This document shows, piece after piece, positions 43,501-52,981 of a DNA stretch of 64,000 nucleotides. The notes under the pieces were generated by a model. The model worked only from the letters and a program-made list of their open reading frames with translations. It was not told the DNA's origin and searched no databases. How positions within the stretch are numbered: position 1 is the first letter of the stretch; each line of letters opens with the position of its first letter. The stretch is from SZUA-430 sp040381215 (GTDB lineage Bacteria; Pseudomonadota; Alphaproteobacteria; Micropepsales; Micropepsaceae), in contig JBEIHO010000007.1 in NCBI GenBank assembly GCA_040381215.1, positions 8,792 through 72,791 on the forward strand. The letters run 5' to 3'. Made by a program: the position numbers and the translations under genes.

Positions 43501-44424
43501 ATGATGACCTGGAAAGCGGCGGCGATCCTGTTGTGCATGGCGCTGCTGGCAGCCTGCTCGTCGATCGAAGTTCTGGAAGCACCCAGGGCGCCACAGGCCT
43601 CATCACCCCCAGGCCCCGCAGTGACCGAGGGCATCGACACCTACATGCAGCAGCGCCTGCGCGTCGAAAGCGTGGGCTTCCGCCTCCGTCGAGCCGCAGC
43701 ACCCCAATGCGCCCGCCAGGACACCACCCGAAACGATCTCGGCATCGTGGTCTGGTCACTGGCCAATTTTCCGAACCCGGAGGATCGATCGCGCCTCCAG
43801 CGCCTCTACAACCTGACAGACGAGGTAACGGTAGCCCTCGTCATCGAGGGCGGCCCCTCACAGGCTGCAGGACTGCGACCAGGGGCCATCATCACCCATG
43901 TCGACGGCGTGGCGCTGCCGGCAGGACAAGGCGCCACCGCACGCTTTATTGCGATATCCAGTGACGCGGCCCGAAGCGGGCCGGTGAACCTGCACTTGCG
44001 CGATGGTCGAACAATGGCAATCGCCGCACAGGCCGTCTGCGCACAGCCTGCCCTTCTGGTGCGCAGCCCGGACATCAATGCCGCAACCGACGGCAACGCC
44101 CTCGCGATCACGACGGCACTTCATGGCATGCTGAAATCCGACGACGAACTGGCCGTCATCCTGGGCCATGAGCTGGGTCACATTCTCCTCGGCCACACGA
44201 AGCCCGGCTCCAATCCCGATCGCAAGCGCGAGATGGACGCAGACCGCACCGGCCTTGAACTTGCAGCGCAGGCCGGCTTCGACATTTCCGCCGCCCCTGC
44301 ATTATGGAGCCGCCTGAACCGCTCCAAGGCAGCACCCGCACTGGCAGACACTCATCCCACGGGCCCCGAGCGCGAAGCCGCGATCCGCAGGCTGGTCGAG
44401 CAACACCTCAAGTCTTCGAATTGA
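43501..44424 (+). CDS. M48 family metallopeptidase lipoprotein with PDZ-like domain
   Basis: A 307-residue predicted lipoprotein with lipobox LLAAC and cleavage before Cys19. A PDZ-like fold covers about 105-175 (VALVIEGGPSQAAGLRPGAIITHVDGV). The zinc motif is HELGHILLGH (His223, Glu224, His227), with the third ligand Glu244 in REMDADRTGLELAAQAGFD. The order, with the PDZ before the protease, differs from the simple BepA and LoiP forms. It is likely to act in envelope quality control. It follows the methyltransferase by 7 bases. Confidence 0.88.
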   Translation: MMTWKAAAILLCMALLAACSSIEVLEAPRAPQASSPPGPAVTEGIDTYMQQRLRVESVGFRLRRAAAPQCARQDTTRNDLGIVVWSLANFPNPEDRSRLQRLYNLTDEVTVALVIEGGPSQAAGLRPGAIITHVDGVALPAGQGATARFIAISSDAARSGPVNLHLRDGRTMAIAAQAVCAQPALLVRSPDINAATDGNALAITTALHGMLKSDDELAVILGHELGHILLGHTKPGSNPDRKREMDADRTGLELAAQAGFDISAAPALWSRLNRSKAAPALADTHPTGPEREAAIRRLVEQHLKSSN

Positions 44425-44465
44425 GCCGGCAAATGAATGCGATGGCTGCCGCACGGGGACAGAAA

Positions 44466-46322
44466 TCAACCCTCGATGAAACCGCCAACCTGCCGGTTCC
44501 AGAGCTGGGCATAGGGCCCATTGCGCGCCAGCAGCTCGGCATGCGTGCCGGACTCGATGATGCGTCCGCTCTCCAGATACACGATCCGGTCCATCCCCAC
44601 GATGGTCGAAAGCCGATGCGCGATCGCAATCACGGTGCGTCCCTTCATCAGCTCGAACAACGCCTCTTGTATAAGATGCTCGCTCTCTGAATCGAGCGAT
44701 GACGTCGCCTCGTCAAGCACCAGGATGCGCGCATCCTTGATCAGCGCGCGCGCGATCGCCACGCGTTGACGCTCGCCGCCGGACAACTTGATCCCCTGCT
44801 CGCCCACGATCGTGTCGTACCCCGCCTCGCGACCGGTGATGAAGTCATGCGCATGGGCCTCCTTGGCCGCAGCCATCACCTGCCCCTCCTCGGCATCGGG
44901 GCGTGAATAGCGGATATTGTCGCGAACCGGCCTGTGGAACACGCCCGGCATCTGCTGCACCTCGGCGATCGCCTCATTGACGGAATCCCAGGTGACCGCA
45001 GACACATCCTGCCCGTCGATCAGCACGCGACCAGCCTGCGGCTCGAACTGCCGCCTGAGAAGCTTGACCAGCGTCGACTTGCCCGCACCCGACTTGCCGA
45101 CCAGCCCGACGCGCTCGCCCGCAGCGATCTTCAGCGTCAGGCCGCGAAACACGGCATGTCCGTCCGCATGCGCGAACGTGACATTGTCGAAAAGAATTTC
45201 CCCTCGATCGACCGAAAGGGGTACCGCACCTGGCTGGTCGACGATTTCATGCGGCTGCGTGACCAGTTCAAGTGCCTCCGACAGCGTTCCCAGCTGCTCG
45301 AAGAAATCCAGCATCCGATATGACAATTCCTGCACCGAGGACGCGATCATCGATCCAAGGAAGAAGATCATCGTGAACGCCCCGATGCTGATGGCACCGG
45401 TCAGGGCGTCATCGGCCGACACGAGGATCAGGCCGACCAGCAGCACCAGCATGGCTGTCGACATGAACAGGCGCATCAGGATCAGGAACCAGCGCAGGGA
45501 TTGCGATGCATTCATTTCCGCCGCCAGATAACGCGACAGGAACTTGCGCTCATGGGCAGCCCGCGCAAAGGCCCGCACCAGGTCTGCGTTCGAAATCGCA
45601 TCTATCAGCTTGCCGGTCGATGTCGAAACCTCATCCGAGAACGACTTCGACAATTCGACACAACGCCGCGCAAGGAAGGTCACCATGACCAGATAGATGC
45701 TCGCCCACCCGAACAGCAGGATCGCGTAGGTCGCACTCTGCATGGCAAGCAGGAACCCGCCGACCGAAAGCAGCACCACGATGCGAACGCACTCGAAGGC
45801 CACGATATTCAGAAGGGAAACCGTCGCCTGACCGGCCTGCTTGACCTTCTGTCCCAGCTTGCCGGCGAAATTTTCCTGGAAGTAGCGGGGGCTGTGCCCA
45901 AGCAGATAGGCAAACAGGTACTTTTGCGCCAGCGCCCGCATTCTGGGGCTCATGTAGATGTCGATCGCCTCGGCGCTGCGCACGATCACCGCCGGCGCAT
46001 ACCAGACAAACGCGAACAGCCCGACATAGGGCAGGATCACCATCCAGTCGCCCACGCCCGACTGCACGGCAACCGTCAGCGCATTGATCATGCGGCCAAG
46101 CACGTAAGGGCTCATGGCCTGAATGCCAGTGGCGACGGTCACCGCCGCGACGAAGGCCGTGACGTGCCTGCGATAATGCCGCGCCACGAGAAAACGCACG
46201 AAGGCAAAGGGCGAGCCGGGCACGCGCTCGCCGCGGGTCACTTCGGCCAGCGCTTCCTCGTCCGGTTCACGGGTCAGGAGCCACGCCGCAAAGCGGGGTT
46301 TTCCAAGTCGTTCGTTTCGCAT
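44466..46322 (-). CDS. ABC exporter with fused permease and ATPase
   Basis: A 618-residue half-transporter of the MsbA/multidrug type. The start at ATG 46322 gives MRNERLGKPRFAAWLLTR; the frame upstream runs into moeB. A cytoplasmic N-terminus (about 1-50) is followed by six membrane helices (about 55-340). The nucleotide-binding domain has Walker A VGKSGAGKSTLVKLL, the signature LSGGERQRVAIARAL, and Walker B ILVLDEATSSLD. It works as a dimer; lipid, peptide or drug export are all possible. Confidence 0.92.
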   Translation of the reverse strand: MRNERLGKPRFAAWLLTREPDEEALAEVTRGERVPGSPFAFVRFLVARHYRRHVTAFVAAVTVATGIQAMSPYVLGRMINALTVAVQSGVGDWMVILPYVGLFAFVWYAPAVIVRSAEAIDIYMSPRMRALAQKYLFAYLLGHSPRYFQENFAGKLGQKVKQAGQATVSLLNIVAFECVRIVVLLSVGGFLLAMQSATYAILLFGWASIYLVMVTFLARRCVELSKSFSDEVSTSTGKLIDAISNADLVRAFARAAHERKFLSRYLAAEMNASQSLRWFLILMRLFMSTAMLVLLVGLILVSADDALTGAISIGAFTMIFFLGSMIASSVQELSYRMLDFFEQLGTLSEALELVTQPHEIVDQPGAVPLSVDRGEILFDNVTFAHADGHAVFRGLTLKIAAGERVGLVGKSGAGKSTLVKLLRRQFEPQAGRVLIDGQDVSAVTWDSVNEAIAEVQQMPGVFHRPVRDNIRYSRPDAEEGQVMAAAKEAHAHDFITGREAGYDTIVGEQGIKLSGGERQRVAIARALIKDARILVLDEATSSLDSESEHLIQEALFELMKGRTVIAIAHRLSTIVGMDRIVYLESGRIIESGTHAELLARNGPYAQLWNRQVGGFIEG

Positions 46323-46327
46323 GGCCG

Positions 46328-47107
46328 TTATTCTGGGCTGTGACCACACAGCGCGCAATCGGGATCTGGCGGCAGCCGGATGGTTCTCATGTTCGCCCCC
46401 AGCCCGTCATAGAGCATCAATCGACCGGCAAGCGTGTCACCGACACCGATGATCTCCTTGAGCGCTTCCAGCGCCTGCAGCGACCCCATGACACCCGTCA
46501 GCGCGCCCAGCACACCTGCCTCCGTGCACGTGGGCTGGCCATCGGGATCAGGCGCCCCGGGAACCAGACAACGATAACAGGGATAGAGGCGCGCGCCGTC
46601 CGGCCGCACATGCGCCTTGTAAACCGCCAGTTGCCCGTCGAACTGGCCAACCGCAGCCGAGACCAGCGTCCGGCCGACCCGGAAGCATGCATCGTTCACG
46701 ATCAGGCGCGTGGCAAAATTGTCCGATCCATCAAGCACGAGATCATACGCACCGATCAGTGCTTCGGCATTTTCGGCATTCAGTCGCACGCCATGCGCCT
46801 CGATGCGCACATGAGGATTGATCTCGCGTGCGCGCTCTCCCGCGCTTTCGACCTTGGCGCGGCCGACGTCTCGCGTGCGATGTGCGATCTGGCGCTGCAG
46901 ATTGGACAGGGACACGACATCATCGTCCACGACGCCGATCGTCCCGACCCCGGCCGCGGCCAGATAGAGGATCGCCGGGCACCCCAATCCACCCGCGCCG
47001 ATCACCAGCACCCGGGCAGCACCGAGACGCGCCTGCCCCACCCCTCCAACCTCGCGCAGGATGAGGTGGCGGGCATACCGTTCCACTTGTTCGTCGGTAA
47101 GGCTCAT
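46328..47107 (-). CDS. moeB: MoeB/ThiF/HesA family adenylyltransferase
   Basis: An E1-like enzyme of 259 residues that adenylates the C-terminus of a ubiquitin-like sulfur carrier such as MoaD or ThiS. MSLTDEQVERYARHLILREVGG at the N-terminus, the nucleotide loop GAGGLGCPA (37-45), DNFATRLIVNDAC, the catalytic cysteine of CTEAGVLGAL, and zinc-binding pairs CYRC and CALC are visible. The start is placed at ATG 47107. Whether the partner is MoaD or ThiS is not readable; no sulfur-carrier gene is adjacent. The symbol follows the family's usual name. Confidence 0.85.
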   Translation of the reverse strand: MSLTDEQVERYARHLILREVGGVGQARLGAARVLVIGAGGLGCPAILYLAAAGVGTIGVVDDDVVSLSNLQRQIAHRTRDVGRAKVESAGERAREINPHVRIEAHGVRLNAENAEALIGAYDLVLDGSDNFATRLIVNDACFRVGRTLVSAAVGQFDGQLAVYKAHVRPDGARLYPCYRCLVPGAPDPDGQPTCTEAGVLGALTGVMGSLQALEALKEIIGVGDTLAGRLMLYDGLGANMRTIRLPPDPDCALCGHSPE

Positions 47108-47375
47108 CCCCGCACCTATAGCAGCAACATCCCGCAGCGCGTCATCCAAAGTCCCTCTGCGCTTTTCGGCCTATTGTCGTGTCCAGCACCTTCCGCCGCC
47201 ATACGAGGTTGAAACACCCCGAGCCAGACCTTAGAGTCCTCGCGCTGAACGACGGCCATGCCCATTCCCCGCGCGCAGGCTTGATGACACAAAATGCAGC
47301 GCCAGCGGGAATGTGGATGGTTAATACGCCAGGTCAAGACCGCGCCGCCGCGCAAAAAAGGGCAGAAAAACCAAG
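47108..47375. other. Divergent intergenic region before fabA
   Basis: 268 bases between moeB and fabA. No credible gene. In rhizobia the regulator gene irr sits directly upstream of fabA, but no Irr-like reading frame is present here. Confidence 0.5.
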
Positions 47376-47918
47376 ATGGAAGCTACCGACACCAATCCCG
47401 CCATGGCCTTCTCGAGCTTCGATCGGGACGCCCTGCTAAAATGCGCCCATGGCACCCTGTTCGGTCAGGGCTTCCCTCGACTGCCTCTGCCGCCAATGTT
47501 GATGTTCGACCGCATCACCGAGATCACCGAAAAGGGCGGCGCCAACAACAAGGGCCACATCAAGGCCGAGTTCGACATCTCGCCGGACCACTGGTTCTTC
47601 AAGTGCCACTTTGAATCCGATCCCGTCATGCCGGGCTGCCTCGGCCTCGACGCACTCTGGCAGCTGGTCGGCTTCTACCTCGGTTGGGCCGGGGGCAAAG
47701 GGAAAGGCCGGGCCCTCGGCGTCGGCGAAGTGAAATTCACCGGCATGGTCCTGCCCACCGCCAAGCTCGTGACCTACGCCATCGACTTCAGGCGCGTCAT
47801 GAAGGGCAAGCTTGTGATGGGCATTGCTGATGGCACCATGATGGTGGATGGCAAGACGATCTACGAAGCCAAGGACCTGCGCGTTGGCGTTTTCCAGGAC
47901 GATGCCGTACCAGCCTGA
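47376..47918 (+). CDS. fabA: 3-hydroxydecanoyl-ACP dehydratase/isomerase FabA
   Basis: Introduces the cis double bond in anaerobic-type unsaturated fatty acid synthesis. The 180 residues have the catalytic His78 in KCHFESDPVMPGC and Asp92 in CLGLDALWQLVGF, the same 14-residue spacing as His70/Asp84 in E. coli. It forms a hot-dog fold dimer. First gene of fabA-fabB-fabI; the gap to fabB is 26 bases. Confidence 0.97.
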   Translation: MEATDTNPAMAFSSFDRDALLKCAHGTLFGQGFPRLPLPPMLMFDRITEITEKGGANNKGHIKAEFDISPDHWFFKCHFESDPVMPGCLGLDALWQLVGFYLGWAGGKGKGRALGVGEVKFTGMVLPTAKLVTYAIDFRRVMKGKLVMGIADGTMMVDGKTIYEAKDLRVGVFQDDAVPA

Positions 47919-47944
47919 AGCTGCAACGAAGGGACACGAGTGAC

Positions 47945-49168
47945 ATGAGACGCGTCGCTGTAACAGGCATGGGCATTGTATGCTCGATCGGCAACACGAC
48001 CCAGGAGGTGCTTGCCTCCCTGCGCGAGGCCCGCTCAGGCATCGTCGCTGCGGACGACTACCAGAAAATGGGTTTCCGCAGCCAGGTCCACGGCAGCCTC
48101 AAGGTTGACCTCGACGCAGCCGTCGACAGGCGCGCGCGCCGCTTCATGGGCGATGGCGCGGCTTACGCGTGGATGGCCATGAACCAGGCGATTGCGGACG
48201 CAGGCCTCGAACCGCACCACGTCTCCAACGAGCGCACCGGTTTGATCGTGGGATCGGGCGGACCCTCGACGAAAGCCATCGTCGCTGCCGCCGACACCGC
48301 CCGCAGCGAACCCGTGAAGGGCCCCAAGAAAGTGGGACCTTTTGCGGTCCCCAAGGCGATGTCATCGACCTGCTCGGCCAACCTCTCGACCTGGTTCAAG
48401 ACCAAGGGCGTGAACTATTCGATTTCATCAGCCTGCTCCACCTCAGCCAACTGCATCGGCAACGCCTACGAGATGATCCAGTGGGGCAAGCAGGACATCA
48501 TGTTCGCCGGCGGTGGTGAGGAACTCGACTGGACCCTGTCCGTCCTGTTCGACGCCATGGGCGCCATGTCCTCGAAGTACAACGACACACCCGCAATCGC
48601 GAGCCGCGCCTATGACAGGAACCGCGACGGCTTCGTGATCTCGGGTGGCGGCGGCATCCTGGTGCTCGAGGAATGGAACCACGCCAAGGCGCGCGGCGCG
48701 AAGATCTACGCCGAGATCGTGGGCTATGGTGCAACAGCCGATGGCGCCGACATGGTGGCCCCGTCGGGCGAAGGCGCCGTTCGCTGCATGCGCATGGCCA
48801 TCCAGAACGTGAAGGCACCGATCGACTACATCAACCCGCACGCCACCTCCACGCCGGTCGGCGACATCCCGGAGATCAAGGCCATCCACGAAGTCTTCGG
48901 CCAGAAGACGCCCCCCATCAGCGCGACGAAGTCGCTGACAGGCCACAGCCAGGGCGCAGCCGGCGTGCACGAGGCGATCTATTCGCTGCTCATGCTCAAC
49001 AACGACTTCATCTGCGAAAGCGCCAACATCCAGGAAATCGATCCCGAGGTGGCCAGCGCCAACATCATCCGTCGCCGCATCGACAACGCCGGCCTCAACA
49101 CGGTCATGTCGAACTCCTTCGGCTTCGGCGGCACCAACGCGACCCTCGTCTTCCAGAGACCGAACTGA
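47945..49168 (+). CDS. fabB: Beta-ketoacyl-ACP synthase I FabB
   Basis: Elongates the cis-3-decenoyl intermediate made by FabA. The 407 residues have the active-site Cys164 in SSACSTSANC, His299 in NPHATSTPVGD and His334 in SLTGHSQGAAG. The pairing with fabA, and the SACSTSANCI pocket, favour FabB over FabF. It starts 26 bases after fabA; fabI follows 4 bases later. Confidence 0.97.
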   Translation: MRRVAVTGMGIVCSIGNTTQEVLASLREARSGIVAADDYQKMGFRSQVHGSLKVDLDAAVDRRARRFMGDGAAYAWMAMNQAIADAGLEPHHVSNERTGLIVGSGGPSTKAIVAAADTARSEPVKGPKKVGPFAVPKAMSSTCSANLSTWFKTKGVNYSISSACSTSANCIGNAYEMIQWGKQDIMFAGGGEELDWTLSVLFDAMGAMSSKYNDTPAIASRAYDRNRDGFVISGGGGILVLEEWNHAKARGAKIYAEIVGYGATADGADMVAPSGEGAVRCMRMAIQNVKAPIDYINPHATSTPVGDIPEIKAIHEVFGQKTPPISATKSLTGHSQGAAGVHEAIYSLLMLNNDFICESANIQEIDPEVASANIIRRRIDNAGLNTVMSNSFGFGGTNATLVFQRPN

Positions 49169-49172
49169 CTCC

Positions 49173-50000
49173 ATGACACTCAAGACCAACCTCATGGCCG
49201 GCAAGCGCGGCCTCATCATGGGCGTCGCCAACGACCACTCCATCGCCTGGGGGATCGCCAAATCGCTCCACGATCACGGCGCCGAGCTGGCCTTCACCTA
49301 CCAGGGCGAGGCTTTCGGCAAGCGCGTGAAGCCGCTCGTTGAAACCGTCGGCGCGAAAATCATCCTCGAGGCGGACGTCGAGAACGACCAGTCGCTCGAC
49401 AACGTCTTTTCGACCCTCGGCCGCGAGTGGGGCAGCCTCGACTTCGTCGTGCATGCGATCGCCTTCTCCGACCGCAACGAGTTGAAGGGCCGCTACGTCG
49501 ACACATCGCGCGCGAACTTCCGTCGCTCGATGGAGATCTCGTGCTTCTCCTTCACCGACATCGCCCGCCGCGCGGCCCCGCTCATGACGCAGGGCGGCTC
49601 GCTGATCACCCTCACCTACGCCGGTTCGCAGCGCGTAATGCCCAGCTACAACATCATGGGCGTGGCAAAAGCGGCACTCGAGGCCTCGGTGCGCTACCTC
49701 GCAGCCGACCTCGGCCCCCAGGGCATCCGCGTCAACGCGCTCTCGCCGGGCCCCATGCGCACGCTGGCAGGCGCCGCCGTCGGCGACGCACGCAACGTCT
49801 TCAAGTGGTACAAGCAGTTCTCGCCCCTGCGTAAGACGGTGGAACTCCAGCACGTTGGCGGCGCCGCACTCTATTTCCTGAGTGACCTGTCGGCCGGCGT
49901 CACCGGCGAGATCCACTACATCGACGCCGGCTTCAACGTAACCGGCATGCCCGGCGCCCCCGAGATCAAGGCCCTCTTCGCAGGCGACCAGGGCGAGTAA
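49173..50000 (+). CDS. fabI: NADH-dependent enoyl-ACP reductase FabI
   Basis: Reduces trans-2-enoyl-ACP in each elongation cycle. The 275 residues show the atypical SDR nucleotide site GLIMGVANDHSIAWGIA and the Y-x6-K active site Tyr159 and Lys166 in PSYNIMGVAKAAL, with the upstream Tyr149. AGAAVGDARNVFKWYK and EIHYIDAGFN are FabI-specific. This is the usual target of triclosan in relatives. Last gene of fabA-fabB-fabI; the palindromic repeat follows 4 bases after its stop. Confidence 0.97.
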   Translation: MTLKTNLMAGKRGLIMGVANDHSIAWGIAKSLHDHGAELAFTYQGEAFGKRVKPLVETVGAKIILEADVENDQSLDNVFSTLGREWGSLDFVVHAIAFSDRNELKGRYVDTSRANFRRSMEISCFSFTDIARRAAPLMTQGGSLITLTYAGSQRVMPSYNIMGVAKAALEASVRYLAADLGPQGIRVNALSPGPMRTLAGAAVGDARNVFKWYKQFSPLRKTVELQHVGGAALYFLSDLSAGVTGEIHYIDAGFNVTGMPGAPEIKALFAGDQGE

Positions 50001-50004
50001 CCCA

Positions 50005-50060
50005 CCAAACGTCATGGCCGGGCTTGACCCGGCCAAACGTCATGGCCGGGCTTGACCCGG
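50005..50060. repeat. Two tandem copies of a 28-bp palindromic repeat
   Basis: A 28-bp unit (CCAAACGTCATGGCCGGG...) occurs twice in perfect succession. Each copy holds the inverted repeat TGGCCGGG-CTTGA-CCCGGCCA. This kind of intergenic unit (catggccgggcttgacccggcca) is dispersed in many alphaproteobacterial genomes. Here it sits between the convergent fabI and HAD genes and could form hairpins that end or protect both transcripts. Confidence 0.9.
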
Positions 50061-50070
50061 CCACCAACCC

Positions 50071-50742
50071 TCATTCTCGACCCAACAGAACCGCCTCCAG
50101 CGCGCCCATGCTCTCGAAGACACGCGCCGCGCCCACTTCAAGCAAATCGCGCGCTTGATCCGGGCGGCAATGCGGACCGCCCGTGAAACCCCACACCGTC
50201 ATGCCGGCAGCAACGCCGGCCTTCACGCCGTTGACGCTGTCCTCGATGACAATGCAGCGCGATCCCGCCACGCCCAGCCGCCCTGCAGCCAGCAGGAACA
50301 GGTCCGGCGCAGGCTTTCCGTGCACCACATCGTCTCCGGAAAAAACCTGGCCGTCGAACACGTCCCAAAGACCAAGCGCCCTGACCTTCCCGTGCAATTC
50401 CAGCTTCGGGCTCGAAGACGCAACCGCCTTGGCACCACGGAACGCGCGGGCAGCATCGGATGCACCCGCAATGGGCCTGATGTCCGACAGGATGCGCCGT
50501 GTGATCTCGGCACTCAACTGATCCATGAAGCCGGAAGGAAGTGGCCGACCCTTCTGGGCCTTGTGGATCTCATCGAGGGCATCACCCCAGCCCTTCACCG
50601 TGAGCCCCTGCAACCGGGACCTGTGTTCATGGCTGTCAAAAAAAAGCCCGATGCGCTGCAACGCATCGAGCTCGACTTCATGTGCGATCGTTTCTGAATC
50701 AATGAGGACGCCATCACAATCAAAGATGACAGCGTCCATCAA
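50071..50742 (-). CDS. HAD phosphatase, beta-phosphoglucomutase/phosphoglycolate phosphatase-like
   Basis: A 223-residue subfamily IA phosphatase. Motif I VIFDCDGVLIDSE gives the nucleophile Asp and acid/base Asp two residues later. Motif II is in AVASSSPKLELH, motif III at GKPAPDLFLLAA, and motif IV at CIVIEDSVNGVKAGVAAGM. The cap is the helical type of the Gph/PGMB group. The substrate is not readable. The start is 4 bases after the pnp stop, so it probably belongs to the pnp transcript. Confidence 0.9.
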   Translation of the reverse strand: MMDAVIFDCDGVLIDSETIAHEVELDALQRIGLFFDSHEHRSRLQGLTVKGWGDALDEIHKAQKGRPLPSGFMDQLSAEITRRILSDIRPIAGASDAARAFRGAKAVASSSPKLELHGKVRALGLWDVFDGQVFSGDDVVHGKPAPDLFLLAAGRLGVAGSRCIVIEDSVNGVKAGVAAGMTVWGFTGGPHCRPDQARDLLEVGAARVFESMGALEAVLLGRE

Positions 50743-50746
50743 ATGA

Positions 50747-52876
50747 TCATCCCTCGCCCTTGTCGCCAGCTTCCTGCGCGAGTTCCTTGCCGGTCGCCTG
50801 GTCGACGATCTTCATGGACAGGCGAACCTTTCCGCGGTCATCAAAGCCGAGCAGCTTCACGAACACCTTGTCGCCTTCCTTCACCACGTCGCCGGTCTTC
50901 GCCACTTTCTTGGGCGAAAGCTGCGAGATGTGCACGAGGCCGTCGCGGGCGCCGAAGAAGTTCACGAACGCACCGAAGTCCATGACCTTCACGACCTTGC
51001 CCTCGTAGATCTCGCCCACTTCGGGTTCGGCCACGATCGACTTGATCCACTTCAGCGCCGCACGGATCGACTCGCCATTCGCCGAGGCAACCTTGACGGT
51101 ACCGTCGTCCTGGATGTCGATCTTCGCACCCGTCTTTTCGACGATCTCGCGGATGACCTTTCCGCCCGAACCGATCACTTCGCGGATCTTGTCGGTCGGG
51201 ATGTTGATCACCTCGATGCGTGGTGCATGCTCGCCCAGTTCCGAGCGCGCGCCCGTGATGGCCTTCCCCATCTCGCCAAGGATGTGCATGCGCCCATCCT
51301 TCGCCTGGGTCAGCGCCACCTTCATGATCTCTTCGGTGATGCCGGTGATCTTGATGTCCATCTGCAGCGCAGTCACGCCGTTTGCCGAACCAGCGACCTT
51401 GAAGTCCATGTCGCCGAGATGATCCTCATCGCCAAGGATGTCGGACAGGACGGCGAAGCGTCCGCCTTCCTTGATCAGACCCATCGCGATACCGGCGCAC
51501 GGAGACTTCAGCGGCACACCCGCATCCATCATGGCAAGCGACGTGCCGCAAACCGTGGCCATCGATGACGAACCATTCGACTCCGTGATCTCCGAGACCG
51601 CCCGGATCGTGTAAGGGAAGCTCTCCTTCGCGGGCAGCAACGGATTGATGGCGCGCCACGCAAGCTTGCCATGTCCGATTTCGCGGCGTCCAGGGCTGCC
51701 CATGCGACCGGTTTCGCCGACGGAGTACGGAGGGAAATTGTAGTGCAGCATGAAGTGCTGCTTGTACGTGCCCTCGAGCGAGTCGACATACTGCTCGTCC
51801 TCGCCAGTACCCAGCGTCGTGACCACAAGGGCCTGCGTCTCGCCACGCGTGAACAGCGACGAGCCATGCGTGCGGGGCAGAACGCCCACTTCCGAGACGA
51901 TCGGACGAACGGTCTTGGTATCACGCCCGTCGATGCGTCGGCCGGTATCCAGGATGTCATTGCGCACGATCGCCGCTTCCAGTTCCTTGAACTGGCCGCT
52001 GACCGTCAGCGGAAGATCCGGCTTGCCCTCGCCGGTGAACGCCGCCATGACGCGCTTCTTGACGGCATCGATCTTGCTGTAGCGCACCTGCTTCTGCTTC
52101 TCGCCATAGGCGGCCCGCAGATCGGCTTCGGCAAAAGCCTTGATCTTCCCGTAGAGCACGCTGTGATCGGGCGGCGTGAAATCGCGCGGATCCTTCGCAG
52201 CCTTCTCTGCAAGGCGGATGATGCCATTGATCACAGCCTGGAACGAGCGGTGACCGAACATCACGGCGCCCAGCATGACCTCCTCCGAAAGCTCCTTGGC
52301 CTCGGATTCAACCATCAGCACGGCGTCGCTGGTGCCTGCCACCACGAGGTCAAGCACCGACTCCGGCATCTTGTCGATCGGGGTGTTCAGCACATACTCG
52401 CCATTGATGTAGCCCACGCGCGCCGCACCCACCGGCCCCTGGAAGGGAACGCCGGAAAGCGTCAGCGCCGCGGACACGGCGACCATGGCAAGGATGTCGG
52501 GATCGTTTTCAAGATCGTGGCTCAGCACGGTCACGATGACCTGCGTATCGCAGCGATAACCGTCCACGAAAAGCGGCCGGATGGGCCGGTCAATGAGGCG
52601 CGAGATCAGGGTCTCACGCTCGGTGGGACGACCTTCACGCTTGAAATAGCCGCCGGGAATGCGACCGGCCGCAAAGGCCTTCTCTTGGTAATTGACGGTC
52701 AGCGGAAGGAAGTCGATGCCTTCCTTGGCCGACTTTGAGGAAACGACGGTTGCAAGCACGCTGGTCTCACCCAGGGTCGCCAGCACGGCGCCATCGGCCT
52801 GCCGCGCAATGCGGCCCGTTTCGAGGACAAGCGTCTTGCCGCCCCATTCGATGTGTTCTCTATGAATGTCGAACAT
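50747..52876 (-). CDS. pnp: Polyribonucleotide nucleotidyltransferase (PNPase)
   Basis: A 3'-5' phosphorolytic exoribonuclease of 709 residues. Two RNase PH-like domains come first (IVVTVLSHDLENDPDILAM in the first; DILGDEDHLGDMDFKVAGS with catalytic aspartates in the second). The KH domain (INIPTDKIREVIGSGGKVIREI) and S1 domain (GEIYEGKVVKVMDFGAFVNFFGARDGLVHISQ) follow. It is separated from rpsO by 196 bases containing two strong hairpins. Confidence 0.97.
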   Translation of the reverse strand: MFDIHREHIEWGGKTLVLETGRIARQADGAVLATLGETSVLATVVSSKSAKEGIDFLPLTVNYQEKAFAAGRIPGGYFKREGRPTERETLISRLIDRPIRPLFVDGYRCDTQVIVTVLSHDLENDPDILAMVAVSAALTLSGVPFQGPVGAARVGYINGEYVLNTPIDKMPESVLDLVVAGTSDAVLMVESEAKELSEEVMLGAVMFGHRSFQAVINGIIRLAEKAAKDPRDFTPPDHSVLYGKIKAFAEADLRAAYGEKQKQVRYSKIDAVKKRVMAAFTGEGKPDLPLTVSGQFKELEAAIVRNDILDTGRRIDGRDTKTVRPIVSEVGVLPRTHGSSLFTRGETQALVVTTLGTGEDEQYVDSLEGTYKQHFMLHYNFPPYSVGETGRMGSPGRREIGHGKLAWRAINPLLPAKESFPYTIRAVSEITESNGSSSMATVCGTSLAMMDAGVPLKSPCAGIAMGLIKEGGRFAVLSDILGDEDHLGDMDFKVAGSANGVTALQMDIKITGITEEIMKVALTQAKDGRMHILGEMGKAITGARSELGEHAPRIEVINIPTDKIREVIGSGGKVIREIVEKTGAKIDIQDDGTVKVASANGESIRAALKWIKSIVAEPEVGEIYEGKVVKVMDFGAFVNFFGARDGLVHISQLSPKKVAKTGDVVKEGDKVFVKLLGFDDRGKVRLSMKIVDQATGKELAQEAGDKGEG

Positions 52877-52981
52877 TCTGTTTCAGTCCTGAGTTTGCGA
52901 TCCGCCGGATTGCGGACAGCCTTCTCTGCTCTTCTTCTGCAGGGAAATGGTTGGGGGAATGTATTGAGAGCGCGCCGAAGC

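Noticed and set aside
50005..50060. A CRISPR array
   Set aside because: Only two copies, with no spacers; the units abut directly.
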